The notes beneath the pieces are model-generated. The model did not search any database and was not told the origin of the DNA. It saw nothing but the letters and a program-made list of their open reading frames with translations. DNA of 64,000 nt from positions 28,472 through 92,471 of the forward strand of contig CBDCOD010000020.1 in NCBI GenBank assembly GCA_965219665.1, read 5' to 3'. This stretch comes from CBDCOD01 sp965219665 (GTDB lineage: Bacteria; Pseudomonadota; Gammaproteobacteria; CAKMZV01). Below, one piece after another: positions 45,712-55,690 of this stretch (positions are counted from its first letter, which is position 1; every line of letters begins with the position of its first letter). A program made the position numbers and the translations under genes.

Positions 45712-46776
45712 ATGAAAGTTATAGTTGGACTCTCTGGAGGAGTTGATTCCTCATTAACAGCTTACCTACTCAAACAGCAAGGTTATGATGTAGAGGCACT
45801 GTTTATGCGAAACTGGGAGGAAGAACCAGAAGAAGAGTGCCCTATTGCAGAGGATTTGCGAGATGCGATGACTGTTTGCCAACATCTTAATATACCTTTG
45901 CATGTTGAAGATTTTTCTGAGCAATATAGAGATTTAGTTTTTGCGCAGTTCTTAAAAGAATACGATGCAGGAAGAACACCTAATCCAGATGTATTATGCA
46001 ATAAAGAGATTAAGTTTAATCTATTTTTGGAGCAGGCAAAACGTTTGGGTGCGGAAAAAATAGCAACAGGGCATTACGCTGGCATTAGAGAAGAGGTCGG
46101 AGGGTATCAGTTATTGCGTGGTGAGGATGCTGGCAAAGATCAAAGTTATTTTTTGTATGCCCTTAACCAGCACCAATTAAGCCATGCTTTGTTCCCGCTA
46201 CATAGTTGGGATAAAGCTGCTGTTCGTTCCCAAGCTGCTGCTGCTGGATTGCCAACGCATAGCAAGAAAGACAGCGTTGGCATTTGTTTTATCGGTAAGC
46301 GTCCATTTAGAGAATTTCTCAGTCGTTACATACAAGGCAAATCTGGTGATATTATTGATCACAAGCATCAGCGCATTGGTACACATTGTGGCTTAATGTT
46401 TTATACGATTGGTCAACGCAAAGGCTTAGGAATTGGAGGTATTGCAGGACATGATGGTACACCTTGGGTTGTTGTAGATAAAAATATGCAGGACAATACG
46501 CTGATAGTTGCACCAGATAATCATCCTAAACATTTTCATTATCATTTAGAGGCTTCGCAGTTGAACTGGATTTCATATGTGCCTACAGCGCGTACATTAC
46601 ATGCAAGAATTAGGCATAGGCAAGTTGTGCAAAATTGTGAAATAACCCTATTAGAAGGAGATAAAATGCACATTCAATTTAAAGAGGCACAGCGTGCTAT
46701 CACCCCAGGACAATCTGTTGTGCTATATGAAGGTGCTGTGTGCTTAGGCGGTGGCGTTATTGATATGCGTTGGTAG
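45712..46776 (+). CDS. mnmA: tRNA-specific 2-thiouridylase MnmA
   Basis: Adds sulfur to U34 of Glu, Gln and Lys tRNAs. The 354 residues have the PP-loop GLSGGVDSS at 5-13, the catalytic cysteines in NPDVLCNKEIKF and DSVGICFIGKR, GKDQSYFL, and a C-terminal beta-barrel. The sulfur relay partner may be the TusA-like protein at 22509. It is 43 nt ahead of the ferredoxin gene. Confidence 0.96.
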   Translation: MKVIVGLSGGVDSSLTAYLLKQQGYDVEALFMRNWEEEPEEECPIAEDLRDAMTVCQHLNIPLHVEDFSEQYRDLVFAQFLKEYDAGRTPNPDVLCNKEIKFNLFLEQAKRLGAEKIATGHYAGIREEVGGYQLLRGEDAGKDQSYFLYALNQHQLSHALFPLHSWDKAAVRSQAAAAGLPTHSKKDSVGICFIGKRPFREFLSRYIQGKSGDIIDHKHQRIGTHCGLMFYTIGQRKGLGIGGIAGHDGTPWVVVDKNMQDNTLIVAPDNHPKHFHYHLEASQLNWISYVPTARTLHARIRHRQVVQNCEITLLEGDKMHIQFKEAQRAITPGQSVVLYEGAVCLGGGVIDMRW

Positions 46777-46819
46777 TGCGGCACACTGAGGAACAACAAC
46801 AAATAGAAGAGGAGTTAAT

Positions 46820-47137
46820 ATGCCCAAAATAACTTATAAAAATAGTAATGGAGAGCATGTTGTTGATGCTAAAAATGGGAGCACTGTAATGGAAAATGCA
46901 GTGCGTGAGGGCATTGATGGCATAGTTGCAGAGTGTGGCGGTGCTTGTTCATGTGCCACCTGTCATGTCTATGTGGATGAGAGCCAAGTAGAATTAGTTG
47001 GTTCACCTAATGACTTGGAAGAGGAAATGTTAGAGTGCACAGAGTCTGCACGCTTGCCTAATTCAAGGCTCTCTTGCCAAATCCGTGTAACTGAAGATTT
47101 AGAGGGATTGGTGGTAGAAATTCCGCCAGCTCAGTAA
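46820..47137 (+). CDS. 2Fe-2S ferredoxin, adrenodoxin/FdVI type
   Basis: A 105-residue vertebrate-type ferredoxin. The cluster cysteines are in ECGGACSCATCHVYV (C-x5-C-x2-C, about residues 39-48) with the fourth in LSCQIRV (near 88). It lacks the Isc-operon context; the sequence resembles the FdVI/terpredoxin class that serves oxygenases or Fe-S and haem assembly. A GAGGAG site precedes the ATG. A fitting reductase is at 12268. Confidence 0.92.
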   Translation: MPKITYKNSNGEHVVDAKNGSTVMENAVREGIDGIVAECGGACSCATCHVYVDESQVELVGSPNDLEEEMLECTESARLPNSRLSCQIRVTEDLEGLVVEIPPAQ

Positions 47138-47162
47138 CCTTCATTTCATGGTGCGTAACAAT

Positions 47163-48062
47163 TTAATCTGGTATATCAGAGCAATTTTGGCGCGCTATGC
47201 GTATGAAGTCCTGAATTAAGGCTTTATTTTTATCTTCTTTGCGACAAGCTATGTACAGCGTGCAACCTACAGGGGTTTTGCCCATCTGTAACGTGGCAAT
47301 CGGTGATAAATCAGCATATTGTGCATAGACCCAATTAGGTAAAGCACTGATGCCTTTCCCACTTGAGGTTAAGTCCATCATCATTAAAGTTAATTCAACT
47401 AAATGGATTTTTTGAGGGCGGATGTTGGCAGGATTGAGGAAGCGCGTGAATACGCTCAGACGATTTTGATCAACAGGGTAAATGAGTAGCGTTTCGGTGC
47501 GTAAATCTTCGGGTGTGGCTATCTTTTTGTCGGCTAAAGCATGATTTTTTGATACGCCAATCATCATCTCAAAGTCAAAAAGCGGCTCATAATGCAGTGA
47601 TACATCGTCAATAGGGTCAGCGGTTATAACGACATCTAATTGCCCATTGATTAACTTCGGTAGGGGTTGAAAATGGAATTCAGCAGATAAATCGGTGGCA
47701 ACATCGGGCCATGCTTCTCGAAAATCGTTAATACTTGGGATGAGCCAGTGGTAACAACTATGGCACTCTAAAGCAATATGAAAATTATTGGGAGGTAGTG
47801 TGTTTTTGAAGAGCAGTTTATGTTCTGCATCGTGGTAGTGGGGTAGTATCTTATCTGCACAATCCAGCAGCGCCTTGCCTTGCTGGGTGAATTGCGTAGG
47901 CTTTGTTTTGCGTTCAAATAGCGTACACTGATAGTACGCTTCTAATTGTTTTATTTGATGCGATAAAGCAGAGGTGCTTAAATGCAAGCGTTGTGCAACT
48001 TCTGATAAAGAGTTTGTAGAGCGCAGGTATTGCAGGGCTAGTAGGTGGCGTATCTCTAACAT
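47163..48062 (-). CDS. metR: LysR-family regulator MetR
   Basis: Homocysteine-responsive activator of methionine genes. The 299-residue protein has an N-terminal winged helix (residues about 1-60: SEVAQRLHLSTSALSHQIKQLE) and an effector domain with the MetR hallmarks ALECHSCYHWLIP, GQLDVVITADP and TLLIYPV. No metE or metH lies next to it; the divergent neighbour is an RND efflux operon. A palindrome at 48101-48116 lies 38 nt before the start and may be its own operator. Confidence 0.92.
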   Translation of the reverse strand: MLEIRHLLALQYLRSTNSLSEVAQRLHLSTSALSHQIKQLEAYYQCTLFERKTKPTQFTQQGKALLDCADKILPHYHDAEHKLLFKNTLPPNNFHIALECHSCYHWLIPSINDFREAWPDVATDLSAEFHFQPLPKLINGQLDVVITADPIDDVSLHYEPLFDFEMMIGVSKNHALADKKIATPEDLRTETLLIYPVDQNRLSVFTRFLNPANIRPQKIHLVELTLMMMDLTSSGKGISALPNWVYAQYADLSPIATLQMGKTPVGCTLYIACRKEDKNKALIQDFIRIARQNCSDIPD

Positions 48063-48363
48063 AAGCGGACTGGGTGCATTAGCATCCTTTTTCGTGGATG
48101 GACTACATTTGTAGTCTTACAAGTGGCTTTTAATTATAGCATTCTTATTTGGTCTATACATAAAGCGCGGCATAAATTGCGTTATTTAGGGTCACAGGAC
48201 GTACCACAGGAGAATAGAAGAGACAAATAGTTTAAGGAATGCGCTTATATTACGTGTTTTTTCGCATAAAATGCGCACAATCTTATGGCTTTGTTTGTTG
48301 TTATGGCAGCAGGTGGAGAAGAGAGTCTTCGCCCTGTTGTAATGTTACTGTTAGGAGTGAATT
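48063..48363. other. Divergent control region between metR and the efflux operon
   Basis: No gene seen. It contains the palindrome at 48101-48116 near metR and an AGGAG ribosome site (48353-48357) for the efflux adaptor. No clear -35/-10 pair was found. Confidence 0.45.
48101..48116. promoter_or_regulatory. Inverted repeat GACTAC-N4-GTAGTC
   Basis: Perfect 6-bp arms around ATTT, 39-54 nt before the metR start. A candidate operator for MetR or another dimeric regulator. It does not match the E. coli MetR box (TGAA-N5-TTCA). Confidence 0.4.
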
Positions 48364-49629
48364 TTGATAAAGCGCATCTTAAAGTTTTTTGTTTCTGTTG
48401 CCATTCTTGCGGCAGCCTTTGCAGGTTTTAATTTTCTGAAAAGCTCTAAGCCGCCTGTTCAGCCTAAGCAGGCGAAAAAGGTAGTGTATCCTGTGAGTAG
48501 CTTGCATACACGCTTGCAGACTTGGCAGCCGGTTCAGCAACTTTATGGCAGCCTTAATGTTGATAAAATCCAAACTTTATCGGCGCCAGCAGCAGGTGAA
48601 ATGGCGCGTATATCTGTACAAGCAGGGGAGACTATCTCTGCTGGGATGGTTTTATTTGAGATGGATCAAGCTGATTTTGATATTACAGTTGCTACAGCTA
48701 AGGCCCAGCTTGCCAGTAGTACAGCTCAGTACAAACAAAATGAGGCGCAGTTAGAACATACCCGTAACCAGTTGAAGCAGCAGAAAGCCGTATTGAACGT
48801 ACGCAAGCGCCAGTACGAGCGTATGAAGAAATTGTCGCAAAGAGAAGTTACTTCTGTAGAGCAGTTTGAGAATGTAGAGTTGTCTTATTTGCAGCAGCGT
48901 TTGACTGTGCGCAATTTAGAAGATAGTTTGATTACAAACAAATTGCAGATTGAACAGTCTATAGCACAAATAGCGGCGAACAAGGCCAGTTTGAATAATG
49001 CCCTTTTGTTGAAAAAAAGGAGCATTTATACTGCAGACCAAGAGATGTTGGTGGTTGAAGTAGTTGCGCATGAGCGCGCTAATTTGAATCGTGGATCAGC
49101 GATTGTACGCGTGTTACCCTTAAAAGATTTTGAGGTAACAGCAGCATTAGTGCATAGCCAAATAAAGCCTATTTTGGCGGCATTAGATGCACAAAAAACC
49201 ATTCAAGCACAGTTGCATTATTTTGATAGAAAAATCCGCTCTCGTTTGAGCAATATCCAAGGCTTAGGGACTGGAGGGGCACTGTTTGGTGTTTTTAAGA
49301 TTGATGAAAATGCTGCAGAAAATTTGCGTGCAATGCGTCCCAATGTATCTATGCCTATATCGCTTCAGTTGCCCAAAATTGGGGACGCACTGGGCGTGCC
49401 ATTCTCCGCCTTGTATGGTCGAGAAAGAGTATTTACGATTGAAGAAGGGCGGTTGAAGTCTGTTCCTGTAGAGTATTTGGGGGTGGTAGAAGTGAGCAGA
49501 AAGGGAGGATCCGAATTATGGGCATTAGTCAGACCACTGCAAGCCGTCGGTGAGCAATTAGAAATTCTGACTACGCACTTACCAATTGCTTCTAATGGTG
49601 TAGGAGTCAATGTTGTTAACGCGTATTAG
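48364..49629 (+). CDS. RND efflux periplasmic adaptor (HlyD/AcrA type)
   Basis: Membrane fusion protein of an efflux pump. The 421 residues comprise an N-terminal membrane anchor (about 5-24), a lipoyl half-domain (GEMARISVQAGETISAGMVLF), a helical hairpin (about 105-205), the second lipoyl half, and beta-barrel and membrane-proximal domains. The TTG start is supported by AGGAG 6 nt upstream. It forms an operon with the permease 31 nt downstream. No outer-membrane channel gene is present, so a TolC encoded elsewhere is needed. Confidence 0.88.
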   Translation: MIKRILKFFVSVAILAAAFAGFNFLKSSKPPVQPKQAKKVVYPVSSLHTRLQTWQPVQQLYGSLNVDKIQTLSAPAAGEMARISVQAGETISAGMVLFEMDQADFDITVATAKAQLASSTAQYKQNEAQLEHTRNQLKQQKAVLNVRKRQYERMKKLSQREVTSVEQFENVELSYLQQRLTVRNLEDSLITNKLQIEQSIAQIAANKASLNNALLLKKRSIYTADQEMLVVEVVAHERANLNRGSAIVRVLPLKDFEVTAALVHSQIKPILAALDAQKTIQAQLHYFDRKIRSRLSNIQGLGTGGALFGVFKIDENAAENLRAMRPNVSMPISLQLPKIGDALGVPFSALYGRERVFTIEEGRLKSVPVEYLGVVEVSRKGGSELWALVRPLQAVGEQLEILTTHLPIASNGVGVNVVNAY

Positions 49630-49660
49630 TTCTGTTAAGCTATTCATCTGAGTCCAAGTT

Positions 49661-52600
49661 ATGCAAATATCAGAAAAATCTTCATCCGGTGGCATTATTG
49701 CAATGCTCGCGGGGCACCCTATCGCCGCGAATGTTTTGATGGTGGCGATGTTGGCGTCGGGTGCATTTGCCCTGACTAAATTGACGAGTCAATTTTTTCC
49801 TACTTTTGATTTAGAGGTTGTTACCGTGAGGACGACGTGGAGTGCTGCCAATCCCGAAGATGTAGAGCGCTCTATTACGACACCCTTAGAGGAAGCAATT
49901 CGCAGTATAGATAGAATCAATAAAATGACTTCTTCCTCGGCGTTAGGCGTTTCTGTTATCAGCGTAGAGTTTGAAGAAGGAGCTGATTTAATTGAGGCGG
50001 TTGAGCAGGTTAAGCAGCAAGTCAATACGGTGCGCAATCTTCCAGAAAATGCGGATGATCCTCAAGTGCAGAGAGTTATTCGTTATGAGCGCGTTGGTCG
50101 GATTTTGCTTAGTTCTAAGGAGGTTGGGCTGAGTAAATTGCATCAGAGTGCACGCCAAATAGAGGCTGATTTACTATCAGCGGGTATTGATAAAATTTCT
50201 TTTTTAGGATTGCCCAAGTTAGAGATGCGCATCCGTCTCAATCAGAGTGAGTTAAGTCGATTAGGGTTAAGTATTAGCGATGTAGGTAGGGCAATCAATC
50301 AGTTTAGTACTGATGTCCCTGTAGGTAATATAGGTAAAGATGACATCGCACGTGATGTGCGTGTGCTTGCTCAAGGGCGCAATGTTGAGGATTTCTCTAA
50401 TCTGATTCTGCGCTCCAGTGCTAAAGAAGTTGTCAGATTGTCTGATGTTGCTACTATTAAATTAGGCAATCGTGATTCGCAGGTTCTACTATATCATGAA
50501 GGACACCCTGCTATTCAGATGACAATTGAGCGTATTGAAGGAGGGGATACTCTGAAAGCGGCAGAAATATTGAAAAAATGGCATACTGAAAATGTAGAGA
50601 CGCTTAAGAGTGAATTGATTGATGTTGATGTTTTTGACCGCCGTTGGGTGTCATTGCAGCAACGTATTAATGTACTGGTTGAGAATGGGTTGAGTGGACT
50701 GGTTTTGGTTCTGTTGGTGCTTTATTTATTTATGCGTGCTCGTGTGGCATTTTGGGTTGCTATCGGCATTCCCAGTTCTTTTATGTTGACTCTGTTTGTT
50801 CTATGGCTAATTGGTGGTTCTATCAATATGATTAGTGTTTTTGCATTGATTATGGCATTAGGTATTATTGTCGATGATGCAGTGGTTGTGGGTGAGGATG
50901 GATTACGCCATTTTGAAGAAGGTGATGGTGCATATGACTCTGCTGTGGCAGGGGCACACCGTATGACGACTCCTATCATTGCTTCTTCTCTGACAACCAT
51001 CGCTGCATTTATACCATTGCTGCTCATTGGTGGGACTATTGGAAAAATTTTATATGCTATTCCCATAGTGATTATTTGCGTTATTGTAGCGTCTGTGTTA
51101 GAGAGCTTTTGGGTTCTGCCGGGGCATCTGCATCATGCCTTCCAAAAGATGAACAGAGACGAGGACAGCAGTGGGTTACGCTATCGCTTTGAGCAGAAAT
51201 TTAATCACTTTAGAGAGCATGGCTTTGATGCTATTGTTCGCTTTTGCTTGCGTAATCGTTTGAGCGTTTTAAGTTGCACGATAGGTGCTTTAGTACTGGC
51301 TTTTGGTATGATGGCAGCTGGTTTGGTTCGTTTTGAATTTTTCCCGTCTCCAGATGGTCGCGAGATATATTTACAGGCGAATTTTGTTCCAGGAACACCG
51401 CAAGAGACGGTGAGGCGATATTTGACTTATGCAGAGAGTCAACTGGCTAAAGCAGAGGAAGTATTAGGAGAAAAAACAGTATTATTGAGTGTGAATCGTG
51501 TTGGCACGAGTGGAGGGCGGCGCGGTGATACAGCCGATTATATTGGTTCAATTCATGTGGAGGTGTTTGACCCTGATAAACGCACTAAGCGTAATCGGGA
51601 TTTTATTGCACAGTGGCGTAAACTATTGGTGCCTTGGGAAGGATTAGAGCAGTTGAGCATCTATGAGCGGCAAGTGGGGCCACCAGGGCGTGATTTTTCT
51701 GTACGCCTTTATGGTCCTTCCATCCATGTGACTAAACAAGCCTCTCTGGCACTACAGCAAGCGGTTAAGGAGTTGCCGGGAACGAGTAATATTGAGGATG
51801 ATTTACCATACGGAAAGGATCAACTCGTGTTTGAATTGACACAGCAAGCTACTGCACAAGGGCTTACAGTTGACGCATTGGCGCGCCAATTGCGCAACGC
51901 ATTCTCCTCCCTTTTAGTGCAAATTTATACGCAGGATCGCGAAGAAATTGAGGTGCGTGTTTCTGCTGATGAAGCGCAAAGTAATCAGTTAGGGCAACTA
52001 CAAGGATTTACAGTTACTATTCCCAGTGGTCAACAGATGCCTTTAGATAATTTGGTCGTTTGGAAATCAAGACAAGGCTTTGAAGCCATACGCCATTTTG
52101 ACGCGCAAGCTGCCATAGAAGTATTTGCAGACTTAGATCCTAAGCAGATAACTTTTAATGAGCTAAGGCCTGCTTTGGTGAATCAAATTTTGCCTGAATT
52201 GGAGGATCAATATCGTATTCGCTGGGCTTTTTCTGGTCGCGCTGAGAGTCAAAAGGAAACACTGGGTGATATGCGTTCAGGTGCCGTGATAGGTTTAGGG
52301 CTTATCTATATTATTTTAGCGTGGGTTTTTGCGTCGTGGGGGTGGCCTCTGCTTGTCATGATGATGATTCCTTTGGGGCTAATTGGTGCCATATTCGGGC
52401 ACTGGCTTTTGGGTATCAATCTGACAATTTTATCTATTTTCGGGCTGTTCGGTCTATCGGGTATTTTAATCAATGATTCTATTATTTTAGTAGTAACCTA
52501 TAGACGATTATTGCAAAAAGGGCTGCAGTACACTGAGGCATTGGTGTTAGCGAGCAAGCAGCGTCTGCGCGCTGTGCTATTGACCTCTTTAACCACAATA

Positions 52601-52804
52601 GGGGGGCTAACGCCTTTGCTTTTTGAAAAATCACTACAAGCACAGTTTCTTATTCCTATGGCAGCTACTTTGGTATTTGGTTTAGCAGTGAGTACTATTC
52701 TTATTCTGGTTGTTGTGCCGGTGCAACTATCCCTCTATGAGCAAGTGCATCTTGGTTTTCAGTCTGTAAGGAAGAGATGGAGCAGAGTGCGGGCAACTGC
52801 TTAG
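49661..52804 (+). CDS. RND efflux transporter permease (AcrB/HAE family)
   Basis: A 1047-residue proton-driven inner-membrane exporter. The N-terminal helix is followed by a large periplasmic loop (about 40-330), membrane helices 2-6 with the proton-relay pair in IIVDDAVVVGED (near residue 405), a second periplasmic loop (about 555-870) and the final helices (GLFGLSGILINDSIILV). The sequence is of the broad multidrug/unknown-substrate group and not a close match to AcrB in the parts I can recall. Substrate unknown. Confidence 0.92.
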   Translation: MQISEKSSSGGIIAMLAGHPIAANVLMVAMLASGAFALTKLTSQFFPTFDLEVVTVRTTWSAANPEDVERSITTPLEEAIRSIDRINKMTSSSALGVSVISVEFEEGADLIEAVEQVKQQVNTVRNLPENADDPQVQRVIRYERVGRILLSSKEVGLSKLHQSARQIEADLLSAGIDKISFLGLPKLEMRIRLNQSELSRLGLSISDVGRAINQFSTDVPVGNIGKDDIARDVRVLAQGRNVEDFSNLILRSSAKEVVRLSDVATIKLGNRDSQVLLYHEGHPAIQMTIERIEGGDTLKAAEILKKWHTENVETLKSELIDVDVFDRRWVSLQQRINVLVENGLSGLVLVLLVLYLFMRARVAFWVAIGIPSSFMLTLFVLWLIGGSINMISVFALIMALGIIVDDAVVVGEDGLRHFEEGDGAYDSAVAGAHRMTTPIIASSLTTIAAFIPLLLIGGTIGKILYAIPIVIICVIVASVLESFWVLPGHLHHAFQKMNRDEDSSGLRYRFEQKFNHFREHGFDAIVRFCLRNRLSVLSCTIGALVLAFGMMAAGLVRFEFFPSPDGREIYLQANFVPGTPQETVRRYLTYAESQLAKAEEVLGEKTVLLSVNRVGTSGGRRGDTADYIGSIHVEVFDPDKRTKRNRDFIAQWRKLLVPWEGLEQLSIYERQVGPPGRDFSVRLYGPSIHVTKQASLALQQAVKELPGTSNIEDDLPYGKDQLVFELTQQATAQGLTVDALARQLRNAFSSLLVQIYTQDREEIEVRVSADEAQSNQLGQLQGFTVTIPSGQQMPLDNLVVWKSRQGFEAIRHFDAQAAIEVFADLDPKQITFNELRPALVNQILPELEDQYRIRWAFSGRAESQKETLGDMRSGAVIGLGLIYIILAWVFASWGWPLLVMMMIPLGLIGAIFGHWLLGINLTILSIFGLFGLSGILINDSIILVVTYRRLLQKGLQYTEALVLASKQRLRAVLLTSLTTIGGLTPLLFEKSLQAQFLIPMAATLVFGLAVSTILILVVVPVQLSLYEQVHLGFQSVRKRWSRVRATA

Positions 52805-52810
52805 GCTGTA

Positions 52811-54400
52811 CTACCTTGTAGGAATAAGCAGAGTGGCAGATAAGAGTTTTTGTGTGTAATCTTGCTGAGGGTTTTGCAGAATATCAGCAGTTTTTCCTTG
52901 TTCAATAATACAGCCATCACGCATTACTAAAACGCGGTGTGCAATTTGTGCAATGAGTGCTAAATCGTGCGTAATGAATAGATAGGCAATACCGTGTTGT
53001 TGTTGTAGTGTGTCTAATAATTGAAGTATTTGGGCGCGAACAGATACATCTAAGGCGCTAGTTGGCTCATCACAAATAATTAAAGTAGGGTTTACTGCCA
53101 ATGCACGTGCTATTGCAATGCGTTGTCGCTGTCCTCCTGAAAACTCATGGGGGAATCGGTCAATATAGTGCTCATGGAGCCCAACTTGCTGTAAAAGCTC
53201 ACTAATACGTGGGAGTGCTTGTTTATGATTGTCAACCACACCCAGAGCGATCATGCCTTCACTAATAATATGCCCAACTCGCATACGTGGGTTCATAGAG
53301 GACACTGGGTCTTGAAAGATAACTTGTAATTTTTGGCGTATAGAATGTAGGTTCTTTTTATCACAGGCGTGTATATCTTGATTCATGAATACGGCGCGCC
53401 CAGTAGTGAGTTTCTCTAAACGCAATATGGCGCGTGCTAAAGTGCTTTTGCCGCTACCAGATTCACCAACTACAGCTGTGGTTTCACCTTTTAGGAGTGT
53501 GAATGATGCATGATCTACTGCTTTCGTGTGTCCAGATTTGCGCCTGAAAAATCCTTTCTGGATAGGGAAATAGACCGATAAATCTTCTACTTCTAACAGG
53601 CAATCATTATCAGTAGCAGGGCGAAACTGGCCGTAATGGGGTAGTGCAGCAATCAGTTGTTTGCTGTATTCGGTTTTGGGGTTTTTGAAGAAGGCAGGGT
53701 TAGAGGTTTCCTCTAATAAAACACCATGGCGCAATACACCGATACGATTTGCCATTTTTGCAACAATGCCCATGTCATGAGTAATGATAAGAATACTTAA
53801 GTTGCGTTTGGTTTTTAACTGTAATAGTAAATCAAGTATTTGGGCTTGAATAGTGACATCTAAGGCAGTAGTAGGTTCATCAGCGATAAGCAATTGAGGC
53901 TCGCTGGAAAGTGCCATAGCAATCATGGCGCGTTGCTTTTGCCCACCAGATAACTGATGTGGATACCAGTCTATACGTGTTTCAGGATCAGGTAGCGCTA
54001 CTTCCCTGAGCAGCTCAACCGCGCGTTTACGTGCAGCCTTTCCACGCATATTCATATGCAATTTCAAACTTTCAAAAATGTGTTCGCCAATGGTCAATAC
54101 TGGGTTGAGGGCGCTGTGTGGCTCTTGAAATATCATGCTAATTTGATTGCCGCGATACTGGCACATCTGTTTTTCAGGCAGATCAAATAGTTTGGTGTTA
54201 TTAAATTCAGCATTACCAGATACGTGCGCATTTTCAGGTAACAGGCGCATGATAGAAAGAGCGGTGAGCGATTTGCCACTGCCGGACTCACCCACCAGCG
54301 CGTATATTTCTCCTTTTTCTATATAGAAGCTGAGATCATTAACAACGGGTGCATTGTTATTGAAGTGCACGATTAAATTATTTACAGTTAGTAGGTTCAT
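52811..54400 (-). CDS. Peptide-type ABC transporter, fused double ATP-binding protein
   Basis: Two complete nucleotide-binding domains in 529 residues. Each has Walker A (GESGSGKS, near residues 37 and 313), an ABC signature (LSGGQKQR and FSGGQRQR), Walker B (LLIADEP; LIICDEP) and the C-terminal oligopeptide extension. This fused form (YejF/GsiA/DdpD-DdpF type) energises dipeptide, microcin C or glutathione importers. It shares one base with the upstream permease, so translation is coupled. Confidence 0.9.
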   Translation of the reverse strand: MNLLTVNNLIVHFNNNAPVVNDLSFYIEKGEIYALVGESGSGKSLTALSIMRLLPENAHVSGNAEFNNTKLFDLPEKQMCQYRGNQISMIFQEPHSALNPVLTIGEHIFESLKLHMNMRGKAARKRAVELLREVALPDPETRIDWYPHQLSGGQKQRAMIAMALSSEPQLLIADEPTTALDVTIQAQILDLLLQLKTKRNLSILIITHDMGIVAKMANRIGVLRHGVLLEETSNPAFFKNPKTEYSKQLIAALPHYGQFRPATDNDCLLEVEDLSVYFPIQKGFFRRKSGHTKAVDHASFTLLKGETTAVVGESGSGKSTLARAILRLEKLTTGRAVFMNQDIHACDKKNLHSIRQKLQVIFQDPVSSMNPRMRVGHIISEGMIALGVVDNHKQALPRISELLQQVGLHEHYIDRFPHEFSGGQRQRIAIARALAVNPTLIICDEPTSALDVSVRAQILQLLDTLQQQHGIAYLFITHDLALIAQIAHRVLVMRDGCIIEQGKTADILQNPQQDYTQKLLSATLLIPTR

Positions 54401-55671
54401 TAGCAGTGATATTTAGGATCAAAAACATCGCGCACTCTATCAGCGAGCAAGTTGACGGCTAATACTAGGAGTAGCATAAAACTAAAAGTTGCTACCAGAG
54501 TCCACCATACAATAGGGATACGCGCTAATTCTAAGCGAGCATGGTTAATCATGTTGCCCCAACTTGGCATAGATGGTTCTACACCGATGCCGATATAGGA
54601 TAGTACTGCTTCTGCAAGCACTAAGGAGCTAAAGTCAACAACAACACTTATTATAATGAGGTGACTAATATTGGGCAAAATATGTTGCCTTAATATATGT
54701 GGACTCTTGCAGCCAAAAGCATAGGCAGCATTAACGTAGTCCAAATTGCGCAGTTTTAAAGTCTCTGCACGTAGTAAACGGCATAAGCCTGTCCATGAAG
54801 TTAGTCCAAGAATTAGGCACAACATCAAAAAACGGAAATCAATGCGTGCCAGCTCACTGTCAAACCAATCAAGGTTATTTTGAATTACTGCTTGTGCCAG
54901 TAGGATCATTGCGCTAATCAATAGAATGCCGGGAATGGCGTTTAAAGTGGTGTAAATATACTGCACTATATCGTCTATCCAACCACGAAAATAGCCTGCA
55001 ATAACACCTAAAGCAATCGCAAATGGTAGCATAATAAACGTAGTTAGTGTACCAATAAGAACAGCAGTTCTGACGCCTTTAAGGGATTCTAAAAAAACAT
55101 CGTTTCCTACCTTGTCTGTACCCAGAATATGGTAATGATGGCTGGTAATAATGAGCCATGATATAAGCGCGATAAGACAGAGCATACTTTTTAATAGAAA
55201 AGCATCATGTTGAAAATTGGATGGCTTTAACCGTCTCCATGCAAATAATAAAGGGATAATCAGAATGACGGTGCAAGCCAGCGACCATAACACATTCAGT
55301 AACAGTCTCTGTATCTTGGGCATGTCTTTTTGAGTATGTTTTAGCAGTGGTGCAATGCGAGCAACGGCTTGTCCACTACGCACGGTCTCCTTTGTTAGGC
55401 TATGGGTGGCAAAAGGTTTGGAGTAGGTGGTTTCTGGCTGGGTTAGGTGATTGAATGCCCTATCTAATAGGGTTTTGTGCTGTTCACCAAAGCGGATAGA
55501 GTCCAAAGTGGTAATGCCTATAAATAGCGCAATGATTATGCTACATAAGATAGCGGTAGGGTGGTCCAATATCTTATGCCATTGACTGCGTAACCACTCA
55601 TCTTGTCTTACCCAATAAATGCCTATGGCTAACAAGAGTAGCAGTATAAACCATAACACATCAGTAATCAT
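54400..55671 (-). CDS. Peptide-type ABC transporter permease (DppC/OppC/YejE family)
   Basis: A 423-residue inner-membrane permease, longer than the usual 300-340. After an unusual N-terminal region with extra membrane segments (about 1-170), the common core starts at HILGTDKVGNDVF, followed by the coupling (EAA) loop around AAYAFGCKSPHILRQHILPN and the end RVRDVFDPKY. It follows the DppB-type gene by 19 nt. Confidence 0.88.
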   Translation of the reverse strand: MITDVLWFILLLLLAIGIYWVRQDEWLRSQWHKILDHPTAILCSIIIALFIGITTLDSIRFGEQHKTLLDRAFNHLTQPETTYSKPFATHSLTKETVRSGQAVARIAPLLKHTQKDMPKIQRLLLNVLWSLACTVILIIPLLFAWRRLKPSNFQHDAFLLKSMLCLIALISWLIITSHHYHILGTDKVGNDVFLESLKGVRTAVLIGTLTTFIMLPFAIALGVIAGYFRGWIDDIVQYIYTTLNAIPGILLISAMILLAQAVIQNNLDWFDSELARIDFRFLMLCLILGLTSWTGLCRLLRAETLKLRNLDYVNAAYAFGCKSPHILRQHILPNISHLIIISVVVDFSSLVLAEAVLSYIGIGVEPSMPSWGNMINHARLELARIPIVWWTLVATFSFMLLLVLAVNLLADRVRDVFDPKYHC

Positions 55672-55690
55672 AATGCCAACTTGAATTGTG

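Noticed and set aside
47163..48062. The LysR-type gene as regulator of the tricarboxylate island
   Set aside because: Its effector-domain signatures are those of MetR, and it is 35 kb away; nothing links it to tcu-type control.
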